Shown piece after piece: positions 45,437 to 54,182 of a stretch of DNA of 64,000 nucleotides. A program made the translations under genes and the position numbers. The DNA comes from CALITV01 sp964415795 (lineage in GTDB: Bacteria > UBP6 > UBA1177 > JAKLFG01), in assembly GCA_964415795.1 (NCBI GenBank), contig CAYQBN010000004.1, positions 124,001 through 188,000 of the forward strand, written 5' to 3'. Position 1 is the stretch's first letter. The number at the start of each line of letters is the position of its first letter. The notes under the pieces were generated by a model. The model was not told the DNA's origin. It saw only the letters and a program-made list of their open reading frames with translations, and searched no databases.

Positions 45437-46165
45437 TTACCGATCCTTACAACAGCGGAATCCCGCATACAGTTCGTTCCAACCCGCCGCGAACGAACAC
45501 TTCAACCGATCGGCGGCAGAAGCGCAGTTGAAGGCGCCGCCTTTGATGAGATAGCCGCCCGATCCGTTGTCCACGGCCTCCCACACATTGCCGTTCACAT
45601 CATAGAGACCATCTCCCGCGGTGCAGTTCGGGAATGATCCGGTCGGCATCACCTTGAAACAGTTATAGGTATAGCCACAGTTTGCTTCGGTGTTGCAGGT
45701 TTGAATGTTGAACGACTCGCAGTAATCGTCACAAAAGGTATCTACGCAGTTGCAAATCTCTCGATCGAAGGTGTTCCCAAAATGATAGACGCGCTTCTCC
45801 GATCCCTCGCAGGCCCCCATCCACTCCTGAACCGTGCAAAGATGTTTTCCTGCCGCTACGCAGGCCGCCTTGAACTTTTCGAGCATCGCCTCGGTCATTG
45901 GATTGACCATCCACGGAAGGACGCCAGCACGCGAATAGGCCCTCGTTTCATCGGTGCCAGCACTTTCTGCGGTGGCATCACTACGCGATGCTTCATATTT
46001 GTCTACGCAGACGTTACCAATGGGAGCCATATCATCAGGGCACTCACCGAGGATCGCATCATCATCTGGCATTCCGGAAGAATCGAACGGCGTCGTCTCT
46101 GTCCCCGGATCGCACGCCATCATCACGAGACAGAGCACCATGCCACCACCAAAACACCGTTTCAT
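45437..46165 (-). CDS. Formylglycine-generating-enzyme-like lipoprotein
   Basis: 242 residues. Lipobox LCLVMMAC. The mature part has the SUMF1/FGE-sulfatase fold signs: VDKYEASRSDATAES at the start, LCTVQEWMGACEG, GLYDVNGNVWEAVD, KGGAFNCASAADRLKC and the ending YAGFRCCKD. Unusually Cys-rich in the middle (ICNCVDTFCDDYC, CNTEANCGYTYNC). Many bacterial FGE-fold proteins are not true formylglycine enzymes, and no sulfatase is nearby, so a binding or structural role is as likely. GGAGG lies 6 bases before ATG. Confidence 0.7.
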   Translation of the reverse strand: MKRCFGGGMVLCLVMMACDPGTETTPFDSSGMPDDDAILGECPDDMAPIGNVCVDKYEASRSDATAESAGTDETRAYSRAGVLPWMVNPMTEAMLEKFKAACVAAGKHLCTVQEWMGACEGSEKRVYHFGNTFDREICNCVDTFCDDYCESFNIQTCNTEANCGYTYNCFKVMPTGSFPNCTAGDGLYDVNGNVWEAVDNGSGGYLIKGGAFNCASAADRLKCSFAAGWNELYAGFRCCKDR

Positions 46166-46201
46166 CTCCTACCTCCGCCGATCCGTACCTTACTCTCCAT
46201 T

Positions 46202-47275
46202 TTACGCCGTTCCCGATTCAGCGGGGAACCAGTGGCGCGTCCTGACACATATCTTTGAGACCGACAGCATGACCGGCACCTCGATGAGGACGCCGACCAC
46301 CGTCGCAAGCGCCGCACCGGAGCCGGGGCCGTAGAGCGCTATCGCCGTCGCGACCGCAAGCTCGAAGAAGTTGCTCGCTCCGATGAGCGCCCCGGGAGCC
46401 GCAATGGCATAGGGTACCTTGAAGAGCCGCATGAGTCCGTAGGCGAGCGACGAATTGAAATAGACCTGAATGAGTATCGGGACCGCGATGACGAGCACAT
46501 GGAGCGGCCGTGAGAGCATGTTGTCCGACTGAAAGGCGAAGATGAAGACAAGTGTCACGAGAAGCGCAAGAACGGTGACTGGGTGAAAGAACGGGAGGAA
46601 TTTCTTCTCGAACCACTCATTCCCTTTGCTCCGGATGAGAAGCGTCCGCGTGAGGGCACCGAAGAAAAGCGGTATCACAACGAATAGAATGACGGCGTAG
46701 AGAAGCACAACGAACGGCACTTCGAGGTTTGAGGCGCCCGTGACGAGGAACTTCACGATCGGCGCGAAGGCAAAGAGCATGATGAGATCGTTTACCGCGA
46801 CCTGTACGAGTGTGTAGGCCGGATCACCATCGGAAAGGTAGGACCAGACGAAAACCATTGCGGTGCACGGGGCTGCCGCGAGGATGATGACACCGGCGGT
46901 GTACTGGTCGGCAAGCTCGGGCGAGAGCATGCCCGAAAAGACATGGCGGAAGAAGAGCCAGCCGAAAAAGGCCATCGAGAACGGTTTGACAAGCCAGTTC
47001 ACGAACAGTGTAACCATAAGGCCTTTCGGTTTCTTCCGAACGCCGAGGATGCTTGTGAAGTCTATCTTGAGCATCATCGGATAGATCATGAGCCAGATGA
47101 GCACAACGATCGGGATGTTCATCTGACTTTTCTCACCGAATTCGAGACCGCGAAACCATGCGACCGTCTCCGGAGCAGCTCTTCCGACGATCACCCCGAC
47201 GATCATGCAAATGGCCACCCACACCGTGAGGTAGCGCTCGAAGAAGTTCATTCGCTTTTCGCTTTGACCGCTCAT
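46202..47275 (-). CDS. acr3: Arsenite efflux transporter, Acr3 type
   Basis: 357 residues, ten predicted membrane helices (BART superfamily). Exports arsenite made by ArsC. Acr3 motifs: IVVLIWLMIYPMMLKIDF, VNWLVKPFSMAFFGWLFF, the conserved Cys in IILAAAPCTAMVFVWSYL, and GASNFFELAVATAIALYG. Start overlaps arsC stop (ATGA). Last gene of the operon led by arsR. Confidence 0.94.
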   Translation of the reverse strand: MSGQSEKRMNFFERYLTVWVAICMIVGVIVGRAAPETVAWFRGLEFGEKSQMNIPIVVLIWLMIYPMMLKIDFTSILGVRKKPKGLMVTLFVNWLVKPFSMAFFGWLFFRHVFSGMLSPELADQYTAGVIILAAAPCTAMVFVWSYLSDGDPAYTLVQVAVNDLIMLFAFAPIVKFLVTGASNLEVPFVVLLYAVILFVVIPLFFGALTRTLLIRSKGNEWFEKKFLPFFHPVTVLALLVTLVFIFAFQSDNMLSRPLHVLVIAVPILIQVYFNSSLAYGLMRLFKVPYAIAAPGALIGASNFFELAVATAIALYGPGSGAALATVVGVLIEVPVMLSVSKICVRTRHWFPAESGTA

Positions 47276-47706
47276 TGTGGACCCTCCGTGGCTATGAACT
47301 CTTGAATCTTTCGTTTTATCGCATCACGGATAGGAATGGTTGCCGCCAGTTTCTCCTCGAACGATCCCGTGAGCACCGACGGGTCAGGAAATCCAAAGTG
47401 AAGTCGTTTCCCGGTGCCGGGAACGAAGGGGCACCGCTCGGCCGCCGTCTCATCGCAGACGGTGATGAGGTAATCGAACTTCTCTCCTCGATCGATGAAC
47501 TCCTGCACCGACTTTACTCGGTTCTGCGAGATGTCTATGCCGTCCTGCCGCATCGCCTCGACGACCACCGGGTTGAGCTTCCCCGGCTCGATACCGGCGC
47601 TCTTGGCCTCGAAACGGCCGCTGCCCAGCGCGTTGAGGTATGCCTCCGCCATCTGCGAACGCGCCGAATTATGGATGCAGACAAAGAGTACTTTTTTGAT
47701 CGTCAT
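47272..47706 (-). CDS. arsC: Arsenate reductase, low-molecular-weight phosphatase type
   Basis: 144 residues. Reduces arsenate to arsenite. P-loop CIHNSARSQMAEA with Cys10 and Arg16. The redox pair is at TVCDETAAERCPFVPG (the Cys82/Cys89 equivalents). Asp in FGFPDPS is the acid residue. The NSCRS cysteine of B. subtilis ArsC is Ala here. Thioredoxin coupling is expected; a CPKC thioredoxin-like gene lies in the same operon. ATGA overlaps with both neighbours. Confidence 0.94.
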   Translation of the reverse strand: MTIKKVLFVCIHNSARSQMAEAYLNALGSGRFEAKSAGIEPGKLNPVVVEAMRQDGIDISQNRVKSVQEFIDRGEKFDYLITVCDETAAERCPFVPGTGKRLHFGFPDPSVLTGSFEEKLAATIPIRDAIKRKIQEFIATEGPQ

Positions 47707-48488
47707 GAGGATCTCTCCTGTTCCTGAAACGGATCCGTTTCGCCGATCTGCTCCGCATCCTTGCGTTTCAACAGGGCCAAGGCGTTCTTCGCACGCGAGT
47801 TCCCGATCGCTTTAGCGCCTAAGGCCATCACGCTCTGTGCGATAGACTTGTAGTCGGAGAAAGGGAACCCCACTACCGTTTCCCCTGTGCCAAGATCGGT
47901 AGCGTCACGACATCCATAGCATCCCATACTCATGTTGAAGCACCTGTGCACAAAGGGGACAAGCGTCGCATCGACACAGACCGCTTGCAATATCGCGGTA
48001 CTTCCCTGAACCCGCTGGCCGCCTTTGATATTGAGATTGGCAAGGGCAATCCACATCAATTTTTCGACCTCGCCTTCTACCACAACGACCTCGGGCTCGA
48101 CAGTCGCCGTTTCAAGCGGGAACAGATAGAGTGCCTTCAGCAAGCCCGGCGACAAAGTAGTCATTCCCTCAAACATGGTTTTGCCCGTATGTTCCTCTTG
48201 CGTAATGCCGAAACCGACCAACCCCTTGCCGGTTTTCAATGGATCGGGCAATGGCTTGAATCCGAAGGCCGCAGCCGCCGCCGGGCAAGCGATACCGTCG
48301 GCATCGAGGAGCACATGGCTGCCGTGCCGCGCCTTCATCACCACTTGGCAATAGCGGTGACCTTCAAGTCTTTCAACCGATGCCGGAATATCTTCCGTAG
48401 TAAACAGAAACTTTACTCCCACCAACGAAGAATCGAGGCCGAGAACGGCCCTGACTTCGCGAGACGAGGATCTTATCCAATCGACCAT
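47703..48488 (-). CDS. DUF169 family protein
   Basis: 261 residues, Pfam DUF169-type pattern: SSLVGVKFLFTTEDIP, RYCQVVMKARHG, CPAAAAAFGF, a central beta region and the conserved FNMSMGCYGCRDATDLGTGE. Members are found mostly in anaerobes and archaea and have no established function. The conserved cysteines suggest metal or cofactor binding (inference). It lies between fmdE-like and arsC within the arsenic operon, translationally coupled to arsC. Confidence 0.72.
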   Translation of the reverse strand: MVDWIRSSSREVRAVLGLDSSLVGVKFLFTTEDIPASVERLEGHRYCQVVMKARHGSHVLLDADGIACPAAAAAFGFKPLPDPLKTGKGLVGFGITQEEHTGKTMFEGMTTLSPGLLKALYLFPLETATVEPEVVVVEGEVEKLMWIALANLNIKGGQRVQGSTAILQAVCVDATLVPFVHRCFNMSMGCYGCRDATDLGTGETVVGFPFSDYKSIAQSVMALGAKAIGNSRAKNALALLKRKDAEQIGETDPFQEQERSS

Positions 48489-48505
48489 AAAACACTTCCT
48501 CTTTT

Positions 48506-49111
48506 CTAAGGTTTAGCGGCGCAATCGATACACACTTTCTTTTCGCCTTTTATGCGGCCATACTGCATCACGGTCATCTCGCCACATTCCTCGCATATAA
48601 AACCATCGAAACTATCTTTGCGGGGTTCGAGTTTGTAGTCAAAAACCGCAGAAACCGTAAGCAGTTTCTCGTCAGGAGCATTCATCACATTGTTGATCAG
48701 TGGATCGACGACCTCGTTAGGGACAGTGCTGGCCGGCTTTCCTTTCATGCGGTATTCCGTAAAGAAAGGGGTCTTTTTATTGGCAAGCATCGCCTCGGCT
48801 TTCGGGGTTACCCGGACCGCTTTGCCCGTTCTTCTGTCAACCAGCGTTACTGCCCATTTCCCTTTATTGGTTTTTTTAATGTTCCCCTTGCCGAAGGTGG
48901 TTCCCATTATTACCTGCAACCCATCGCCATAACAGGTAGCACAGTGATCTTCCCCGAGATCAACAAAAGCGACCAGTTCTCCATCCTTTGCTCGTTCTAC
49001 TCCCAAGGCATTCATAGCCGCCGCTCCCACCCGTAAGCCCATGGGCATGGCAGGGCACTTGTGGCCGTGGAATTTTTGTCCGAACTCGAGCCATTCCTTA
49101 GGATTGATCAT
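48506..49111 (-). CDS. FmdE family protein with zinc ribbon
   Basis: 201 residues from ATG 49111 with GGAGG 5-6 bases upstream. The N-terminal FmdE domain (GHKCPAMPMGLRVGAAAM, VDLGEDHCATCYGDGLQVIMG, TTFGKGNI) is followed by a C-terminal zinc ribbon (CEECGEMTV....KVCIDC). FmdE was named from formylmethanofuran dehydrogenase clusters, but FmdE proteins occur widely in anaerobes with no methanogenesis and may handle molybdenum/tungsten cofactors. No such dehydrogenase is in the window; it may serve the arsenic operon. Confidence 0.78.
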   Translation of the reverse strand: MINPKEWLEFGQKFHGHKCPAMPMGLRVGAAAMNALGVERAKDGELVAFVDLGEDHCATCYGDGLQVIMGTTFGKGNIKKTNKGKWAVTLVDRRTGKAVRVTPKAEAMLANKKTPFFTEYRMKGKPASTVPNEVVDPLINNVMNAPDEKLLTVSAVFDYKLEPRKDSFDGFICEECGEMTVMQYGRIKGEKKVCIDCAAKP

Positions 49112-49152
49112 CGTAACCTCCATCAAAATGTTTAGCTATCCATCAAACATGG

Positions 49153-49905
49153 CTACAGCGCCACACTAAAAATAAGTTTAATGGCGATCGCCAACAGAAC
49201 GACCGCATACACCTGTTTTATCCACTTGGGCTTTGCCTTGTTCGACAGGAAATTCGCTCCGAGTTGGGATCCTACGATCACCGCCAAGAGCACGGGAAGA
49301 GTGATCGCCCAATCGATCCGGCCTCCGGTGACATGGCCCAGATAGCCCGAAAACGATGAGAAGGTGACCGCGAAGGCGGTGGTCGCCGCTGCCTCTTTTG
49401 TTTTATAGCCCATCCAAATCAAGAAGGGAACGATGATGAAACCGCCGCCGATCCCCAGCAGGCCACCGGCGAAACCGGCGAAGGCACCAATGATCGAACC
49501 GTATAAAGATCGCTTGCCCAGAGAGAGCATCGTTTCAGGTTCTTCCCTCTTCGCTGTCCACAGCATACGAAATGCGGCGGCCACCACCACCACAGAAAAA
49601 AGAACCATGAGCATGTCTGTCGGCACATGCTTCGCTGTAAAGGCGCCGATTGGTGCGCATAGCAAAGCCGCCAAAGCCATAGCGGCGCCCCCCTTCCAAT
49701 CGACCAGTTTCTTGATCGTGAACGGTATCAAAGCCAACAGCGTGTTCAATCCGTTCAGCAGAAGACCAAGGGGAATGGCAACCTCTTTCGCATCGAACCC
49801 CGCCCAGATGAGTATGGGGACATAGACCATTCCGCCGCCAAGTCCCAGCATGGCAAAAAGGAACGAGGCCACGAAAATGACAAAAGCCACTATCAAAACA
49901 AGCAT
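49153..49905 (-). CDS. TauE/SafE family sulfite/organosulfur exporter-like permease
   Basis: 250 residues, eight predicted helices in two inverted halves with the repeated motif LGLGGGMVYVPIL (near 22-34) and LGIGGGFIIVPFLIWMG. The family carries sulfur-containing anions in some cases; in this operon the cargo might be a thio-arsenic or sulfur species (inference). Spaced 41 bases from fmdE and 49 from the permease upstream. Confidence 0.85.
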   Translation of the reverse strand: MLVLIVAFVIFVASFLFAMLGLGGGMVYVPILIWAGFDAKEVAIPLGLLLNGLNTLLALIPFTIKKLVDWKGGAAMALAALLCAPIGAFTAKHVPTDMLMVLFSVVVVAAAFRMLWTAKREEPETMLSLGKRSLYGSIIGAFAGFAGGLLGIGGGFIIVPFLIWMGYKTKEAAATTAFAVTFSSFSGYLGHVTGGRIDWAITLPVLLAVIVGSQLGANFLSNKAKPKWIKQVYAVVLLAIAIKLIFSVAL

Positions 49906-49954
49906 GATGCCCCATTTATGGCGTTCGTAAAGGTATCTGCACCCCTTCAGGTTA

Positions 49955-51253
49955 CTAAAATAGTGCGCCGTAGGCCATGCCGGTAATGGTCGCCATCACG
50001 ATGACGAGCGACACGAACACTACGGTCATCTTTGTTCCGATGACACTGCGGATGACGAGCATATTGGGGAGCGAGAGCGCCGGACCGGCAAGGAGTAGGG
50101 CGAGCGCCGGACCTTTCCCCATGCCGCTTCCCATGAGGCCCTGCACAATGGGCACTTCGGTCAGTGTTGCAAAGTACATAAACGCGCCAACAACCGAAGC
50201 GAAGAAATTGGCGAAGAACGAATTGCCACCGACCACCGCCGATACCCAGGTGTTGGGAATAATTCCCTCGTTTCCCGGCCGTCCGAGCAAAAATCCGGCG
50301 ACAAAGACACCCATGAGAAGAAGCGGCAGTATCTGTTTGGCGAAGCTCCACGAAGCGGAAATCCACGAACCATTCTCTTCATCCGCCGTCGAGGCAGACC
50401 AAGTCAAGCCGATGAAACCGGCGGCGAACGCCACCATTGGCACCTCGGGCAGAAGGATCGCAAAAAGCGCCGTTACCGCGCCGACGAGCATCATCTTCCA
50501 CACCTTGTGGGCATACCAGACAACCAGCACGACGCCGAACAGAATGGCCGAAACGGCGGTAATAATCCATTTTAACTGAAATATCGCCCACCATGCCCCC
50601 TCCTGCACATCGGGCCTTCCCCAGTTAGCAAAAACCAGTATCGCCACCATGAAAAAGAAATAGATGATGGTCTGGTAGAGCGGTCGCCCCGCCTCCTTTT
50701 CAGACGGCAGTTGCATCTGCGCAGTACGAGCCGCCTCCTCCTTCTTGAAAATGATCTCCATCAGGAATCCAATGATAAGCGAGAACGATATCGCCCCGAC
50801 GGCGCGGGCGATGCCGATCTCCATACCAAGTATCCGCGCCGTAAGGATGATGGAGAGGACACTTATCGCTGGACCGGAGTAGAGAAATGCGATGGCAGGG
50901 CCAAGACCTGCGCCGCGTTTGTAAATGCCGGCGAAAAGCGGCAGTATCGTGCAGGAACAGACGGCGAGTATCGTCCCCGACACTGAAGCGACAAGGTAAG
51001 CGACCAGTTTATTAGCACCCGCTCCGAGGTACCTCATCACCGCATTCTGCGACACGAAGACCCCGATGGCTCCGGCAATTAAGAAGGCCGGGACAAGGCA
51101 CAGGAGGACATGCTCCCGTGCATACCATTTCACCAGTTCGAGCGCCTCGGTAAGGGCGTTGTCGAACCGATGCACACCGACCGGCAGGAAAAAGGCGGCG
51201 AAAAAGACCACAACAATGATGCCAAGCGGTTTGAGTTCTTCTTTCCAATTCAT
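49955..51253 (-). CDS. Permease, COG0701/ArsP-like family (long form)
   Basis: 432 residues, 10 or more helices, two homologous halves. The signature CSCTILPLFAGIYKRGAGLGPA near residues 98-119 and GPALALLLAGPALSLPNMLVI in the second half mark the DUF318 permease family, which includes organoarsenical exporter ArsP and Cu/Zn efflux relatives. Placement between ars genes suggests an arsenic-related cargo. Follows the CcdA/ArsG-like gene by 15 bases. Confidence 0.82.
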   Translation of the reverse strand: MNWKEELKPLGIIVVVFFAAFFLPVGVHRFDNALTEALELVKWYAREHVLLCLVPAFLIAGAIGVFVSQNAVMRYLGAGANKLVAYLVASVSGTILAVCSCTILPLFAGIYKRGAGLGPAIAFLYSGPAISVLSIILTARILGMEIGIARAVGAISFSLIIGFLMEIIFKKEEAARTAQMQLPSEKEAGRPLYQTIIYFFFMVAILVFANWGRPDVQEGAWWAIFQLKWIITAVSAILFGVVLVVWYAHKVWKMMLVGAVTALFAILLPEVPMVAFAAGFIGLTWSASTADEENGSWISASWSFAKQILPLLLMGVFVAGFLLGRPGNEGIIPNTWVSAVVGGNSFFANFFASVVGAFMYFATLTEVPIVQGLMGSGMGKGPALALLLAGPALSLPNMLVIRSVIGTKMTVVFVSLVIVMATITGMAYGALF

Positions 51254-51268
51254 GGTATATCCAACTCC

Positions 51269-51946
51269 TTAAATAAACTGTATGCCGAAAACATGGACGA
51301 TGGTCAGGTAAACACCGACCACAATGATGATTATACCGAAGGTTTTCCGTATCGGTTTCTCCCAGCGGGTGACGGCGTTGAAGGCGCTCGCGAGCGCTGC
51401 GGTCCCCAATGAAATAGCAACGGCAAAAGCGATGACCGGAAGCGCCGTCCCGATGCCGTAGATGAGCGGCAAGAGTACCGGTGATGCCTGCTGGATCGCC
51501 AAAGGGATAAGCGACCCAAAAAAGAGCGCTGCCGAGACGGGACAAAGGGCGAGGGCAAAGAGAAAGCCCATCAGCACCGCGCCGAAATGACCGAATTTGG
51601 AGAAGTCACGCTGGGTCTTGCTCCCGGGAAGGTTCACCGATACAAGCTCGACGAGAAAGAGCCCAACGATGATAAGAATCGGTCCCAATAGCTTCGGCAT
51701 GTAGATCTGGAGCCAGATCGACACCTGCGGTATCGAAAGGAGGCTTTTCACCACGATGAAGGCGATTGCTACATAGGCGACCATCCGGCCAAGGGTGTAA
51801 AGCACAGCCGACAAAAAGACCGACCGTTTATCGCCGAGGGTCCGCGAGATGTAGGACACCGCCGCGATGTTGGTGGCAAGCGGACAAGGACTTACCGAAG
51901 TGAGGATGCCGAACCAGAGCGCTCCGATGATTGCCGCAACAGTCAT
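51269..51946 (-). CDS. CcdA-like membrane protein, resembling ArsG-type permeases
   Basis: 225 residues, six helices. Cysteine motifs TSVSPCPLATNIAAV (near 17-31) and FALALCPVSAALFFG are the membrane thiol pair of CcdA/DsbD transporters. Similar proteins accompany ArsF-like proteins in ars operons and are called ArsG in the literature on aromatic arsenical efflux. It would pass electrons or solutes together with the next gene's thioredoxin-fold partner. Start overlaps the ArsF-like stop by ATGA. Confidence 0.65.
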   Translation of the reverse strand: MTVAAIIGALWFGILTSVSPCPLATNIAAVSYISRTLGDKRSVFLSAVLYTLGRMVAYVAIAFIVVKSLLSIPQVSIWLQIYMPKLLGPILIIVGLFLVELVSVNLPGSKTQRDFSKFGHFGAVLMGFLFALALCPVSAALFFGSLIPLAIQQASPVLLPLIYGIGTALPVIAFAVAISLGTAALASAFNAVTRWEKPIRKTFGIIIIVVGVYLTIVHVFGIQFI

Positions 51947-52437
51947 ACCCCATTCTCCGCGCGAAATTTCTTGATCTCATCGGCAATGTAAAGCTTGAAG
52001 CGCATCTCGTCGCGCTTGAGGGCCCATACCTCCTCAAGGTTCTTCCACGCGACCTCTTTCCCTCCTTTTACCGCCGAGAGGATGACCTGCTTGGTGTAGA
52101 GTTTGTATTTATCAATAAAGTGCTGGTTCGCCGGTTCCTCGTAATTCACCATCTGCCACCGGATGGCGCCGTCCTTCAGTTCGGGCGCGAACTGCTCATT
52201 GAGGGTCTCGCGCGTCAGTCTCTCAATAGTAAGACACGAATGACAGCGAAAGGTGGTGTGGAAGTAGTAAACGATCAAGCCGTCGGGGACGCTTCCCGTT
52301 CCGGCCGAACCGGCAGAAGAAGTCGCAACCGCCAACGAAGAACCATTTTGTTTTGTCGCGCCGCCAATGAGCGCATACATAACCCCCGCCACCGCGAAGA
52401 GAGCCAACAAAAGAGTCACAACCTTTTTCACGCTCAT
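51943..52437 (-). CDS. ArsF-like periplasmic thioredoxin-fold protein
   Basis: 164 residues from ATG 52437, chosen for the 4-base ATGA overlap with the DGC gene (an ATG at 52446 sits directly on the GGAGGG site). N-terminal membrane anchor (TLLLALFAVAGVMYALIG). The core is YYFHTTFRCHSCLTIERLT, then QFAPELKDGAIRWQMVN and a tail typical of proteins annotated as ArsF family (nitrophenyl/nitroreductase-associated). The CHSC site suggests a redox role with the CcdA/ArsG-like protein. Function is experimentally thin. Confidence 0.62.
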   Translation of the reverse strand: MSVKKVVTLLLALFAVAGVMYALIGGATKQNGSSLAVATSSAGSAGTGSVPDGLIVYYFHTTFRCHSCLTIERLTRETLNEQFAPELKDGAIRWQMVNYEEPANQHFIDKYKLYTKQVILSAVKGGKEVAWKNLEEVWALKRDEMRFKLYIADEIKKFRAENGV

Positions 52438-52850
52438 GAGCAACATCCCTCCGTGTTTCGTGCGGATCGCTTTTCCAACCGAGCTTCAGACGCGATACGC
52501 TCCGCGAATGAAGAAATCCTTTCGTCGCGCACCTCATCCCGGTACTTGGCAACACCGAAATCGGTAATACGGAAATGAATGATATTCGTGATTCCCTTTT
52601 CGGCGAGCGTTTTCTTTGCGCAATCTATCTGGCATCCGTCGATGACGACGATCTTATCCGCCGATCTCGTACTCTCGACGATACCGCTCACATTGCCGCC
52701 GATACCGGCAAGGCAATACATAGAGGCGTTGTGCCCGCGCCCGAGGAGACGCGCGATGCGGTCGCTGTACTCACCGACATTGCTCCCTCCCGAACAGGGG
52801 AATAGAAAAGTGTTCCCGCCGCAACAGGAACAACGGTTGACATCCGCCAT
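52434..52850 (-). CDS. DGC-domain putative zinc-binding protein
   Basis: 138 residues. Matches the DGC family: FPCSGGSNVGEYSDRIARLL, MYCLAGIGGNVSG, VIDGCQIDCAKKTLAEKGI (the Asp-Gly-Cys triplet) and FRITDFGVAK. There is an extra N-terminal CSCCGG and C-terminal GCCS. The clustered cysteines suggest metal or metalloid binding. Such proteins recur near thiol-active metal resistance genes; function is not established. Confidence 0.78.
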   Translation of the reverse strand: MADVNRCSCCGGNTFLFPCSGGSNVGEYSDRIARLLGRGHNASMYCLAGIGGNVSGIVESTRSADKIVVIDGCQIDCAKKTLAEKGITNIIHFRITDFGVAKYRDEVRDERISSFAERIASEARLEKRSARNTEGCCS

Positions 52851-52859
52851 CGTCTCCTC

Positions 52860-53273
52860 CTATGAAATGAGTTTCTTGATCTCGGTGACCGGCGGGACTT
52901 TTCCCGCCACCTTCACCACACCATCGACTGCAAGTGCCGGTGTTGCCATAACACCGAACGAGATGATTTCGTTGATGTCAGTGACCTTGATGAGTTCGTA
53001 GTCGATGCCGAGTTCCTTGGCCGCCTCTTCGGTCAGCATCGCCAGTTGCTTGCACTTGGGACAACCAGTCCCGAGGATTTGCAGTTTCTTTTTTCCGGAT
53101 CTTGTTCCCGGCTCCGCCGCCTTCTCGACCTTCTCTTCACCGCAACAGCCGCATACGCCGCTTTCGGCTTTCGCCTCCTTTTCGGGGATCTCTTCCACCT
53201 GTACATTGCAACAGGAATTTCTACCGCCGCCAAAAAGGCTCGAGAAGATCCCTTTCTTTTTTTCTCCGGTCAT
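52860..53273 (-). CDS. Thioredoxin-like protein (redox-active disulfide protein 2 type) with Cys-rich N-terminus
   Basis: 137 residues. The C-terminal thioredoxin-like domain (about 63-137) has active site GTGCPKCKQLAMLTEEAAKE and the cis-Pro segment VMATPALAVDG. The first 60 residues are an unusual Cys-rich extension (NSCCNV, GVCGCCGEE) that could bind arsenic or another metal (inference). It may reduce ArsC. Located between the short permease and the DGC gene. Confidence 0.82.
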   Translation of the reverse strand: MTGEKKKGIFSSLFGGGRNSCCNVQVEEIPEKEAKAESGVCGCCGEEKVEKAAEPGTRSGKKKLQILGTGCPKCKQLAMLTEEAAKELGIDYELIKVTDINEIISFGVMATPALAVDGVVKVAGKVPPVTEIKKLIS

Positions 53274-53285
53274 AACACCATCTCC

Positions 53286-54170
53286 CTACAATAGATTAAA
53301 TATGAGTCCCGCCAATACCGCCGTTGAGAACACTATAAAAACAAAGATGGCCACCAGTCTCACCTTGAATATACTGGCAAGCATACTCATTTCGGGGATA
53401 CTCATACCGGCTCCGCCGATTATCAACGCGATGACCGCTCCAATGCTCATGCCCTTCTGGGTCAGGGCCACACCGATAGGTATGACCGTCTCGGCGCGGA
53501 TATACAACGGGATGCCGATAAGCGCTGCCACCGGTATCGCCAAAGGATTGTTCAGGCCGGCCCACCGCACGACCAGATCGTTGGGCACATACCCATAAAT
53601 CGCCGCTCCTATCGCTACACCGATGAGAAGATACAACAGAACTCCGCGAAAATCGTCCCATGCGCCGGCGAACGCGCGGAAGAACTTCTCCTTGAAGGTA
53701 GGAAGCGGCATCCGGTCGACGTGACCTCCGGTGACACGGACACTCTTCACCTGTTTTTCAAACCCCAGTTTCGCCAGAAGCGCTCCGCTGAGCATGGCCG
53801 CGATGAAGGTCACCAAGCCGTAAGTCAGACACGCCTTCCATCCCAATAACGCCAGAAACATGGTCAATATAATGGGGTTCAGCAGCGGAGAAGCCAGCAC
53901 GAACGACATGGTCGCTCCGAACGGCACCCCGGCACGGAGAAAACCCACGGTCATCGGAATGGTCGAACAGGAACAGAACGGTGTCAGGGCCCCTAGTGTA
54001 GCGCCGAGGAAATTACCCATCCATCCCTCCCGGGTAAGCCACCGTTTGATCTTTTCATGGGACACATACTCGAACAACAGGCCCACGAGCGTGCTGATGC
54101 CGAGGAACAGTACGGTCAGCTCCACGAAGATCAGAACGAAGAATTGAAGTGAAACCAGTAGCGAATTCAT
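53286..54170 (-). CDS. Permease, COG0701/ArsP-like family (short form)
   Basis: 294 residues, about eight helices. The diagnostic motif is TPFCSCSTIPMTVGFLRAG followed by VPFGATMSFVLASPLLNPI, and the second half has PLYIRAETVIPIG. ArsP of this family exports trivalent organoarsenicals; the Cys pair in FCSCS is essential in that family. It is the first structural gene after arsR (12-base gap). Confidence 0.84.
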   Translation of the reverse strand: MNSLLVSLQFFVLIFVELTVLFLGISTLVGLLFEYVSHEKIKRWLTREGWMGNFLGATLGALTPFCSCSTIPMTVGFLRAGVPFGATMSFVLASPLLNPIILTMFLALLGWKACLTYGLVTFIAAMLSGALLAKLGFEKQVKSVRVTGGHVDRMPLPTFKEKFFRAFAGAWDDFRGVLLYLLIGVAIGAAIYGYVPNDLVVRWAGLNNPLAIPVAALIGIPLYIRAETVIPIGVALTQKGMSIGAVIALIIGGAGMSIPEMSMLASIFKVRLVAIFVFIVFSTAVLAGLIFNLL

Positions 54171-54182
54171 AATTGGTTCTTT

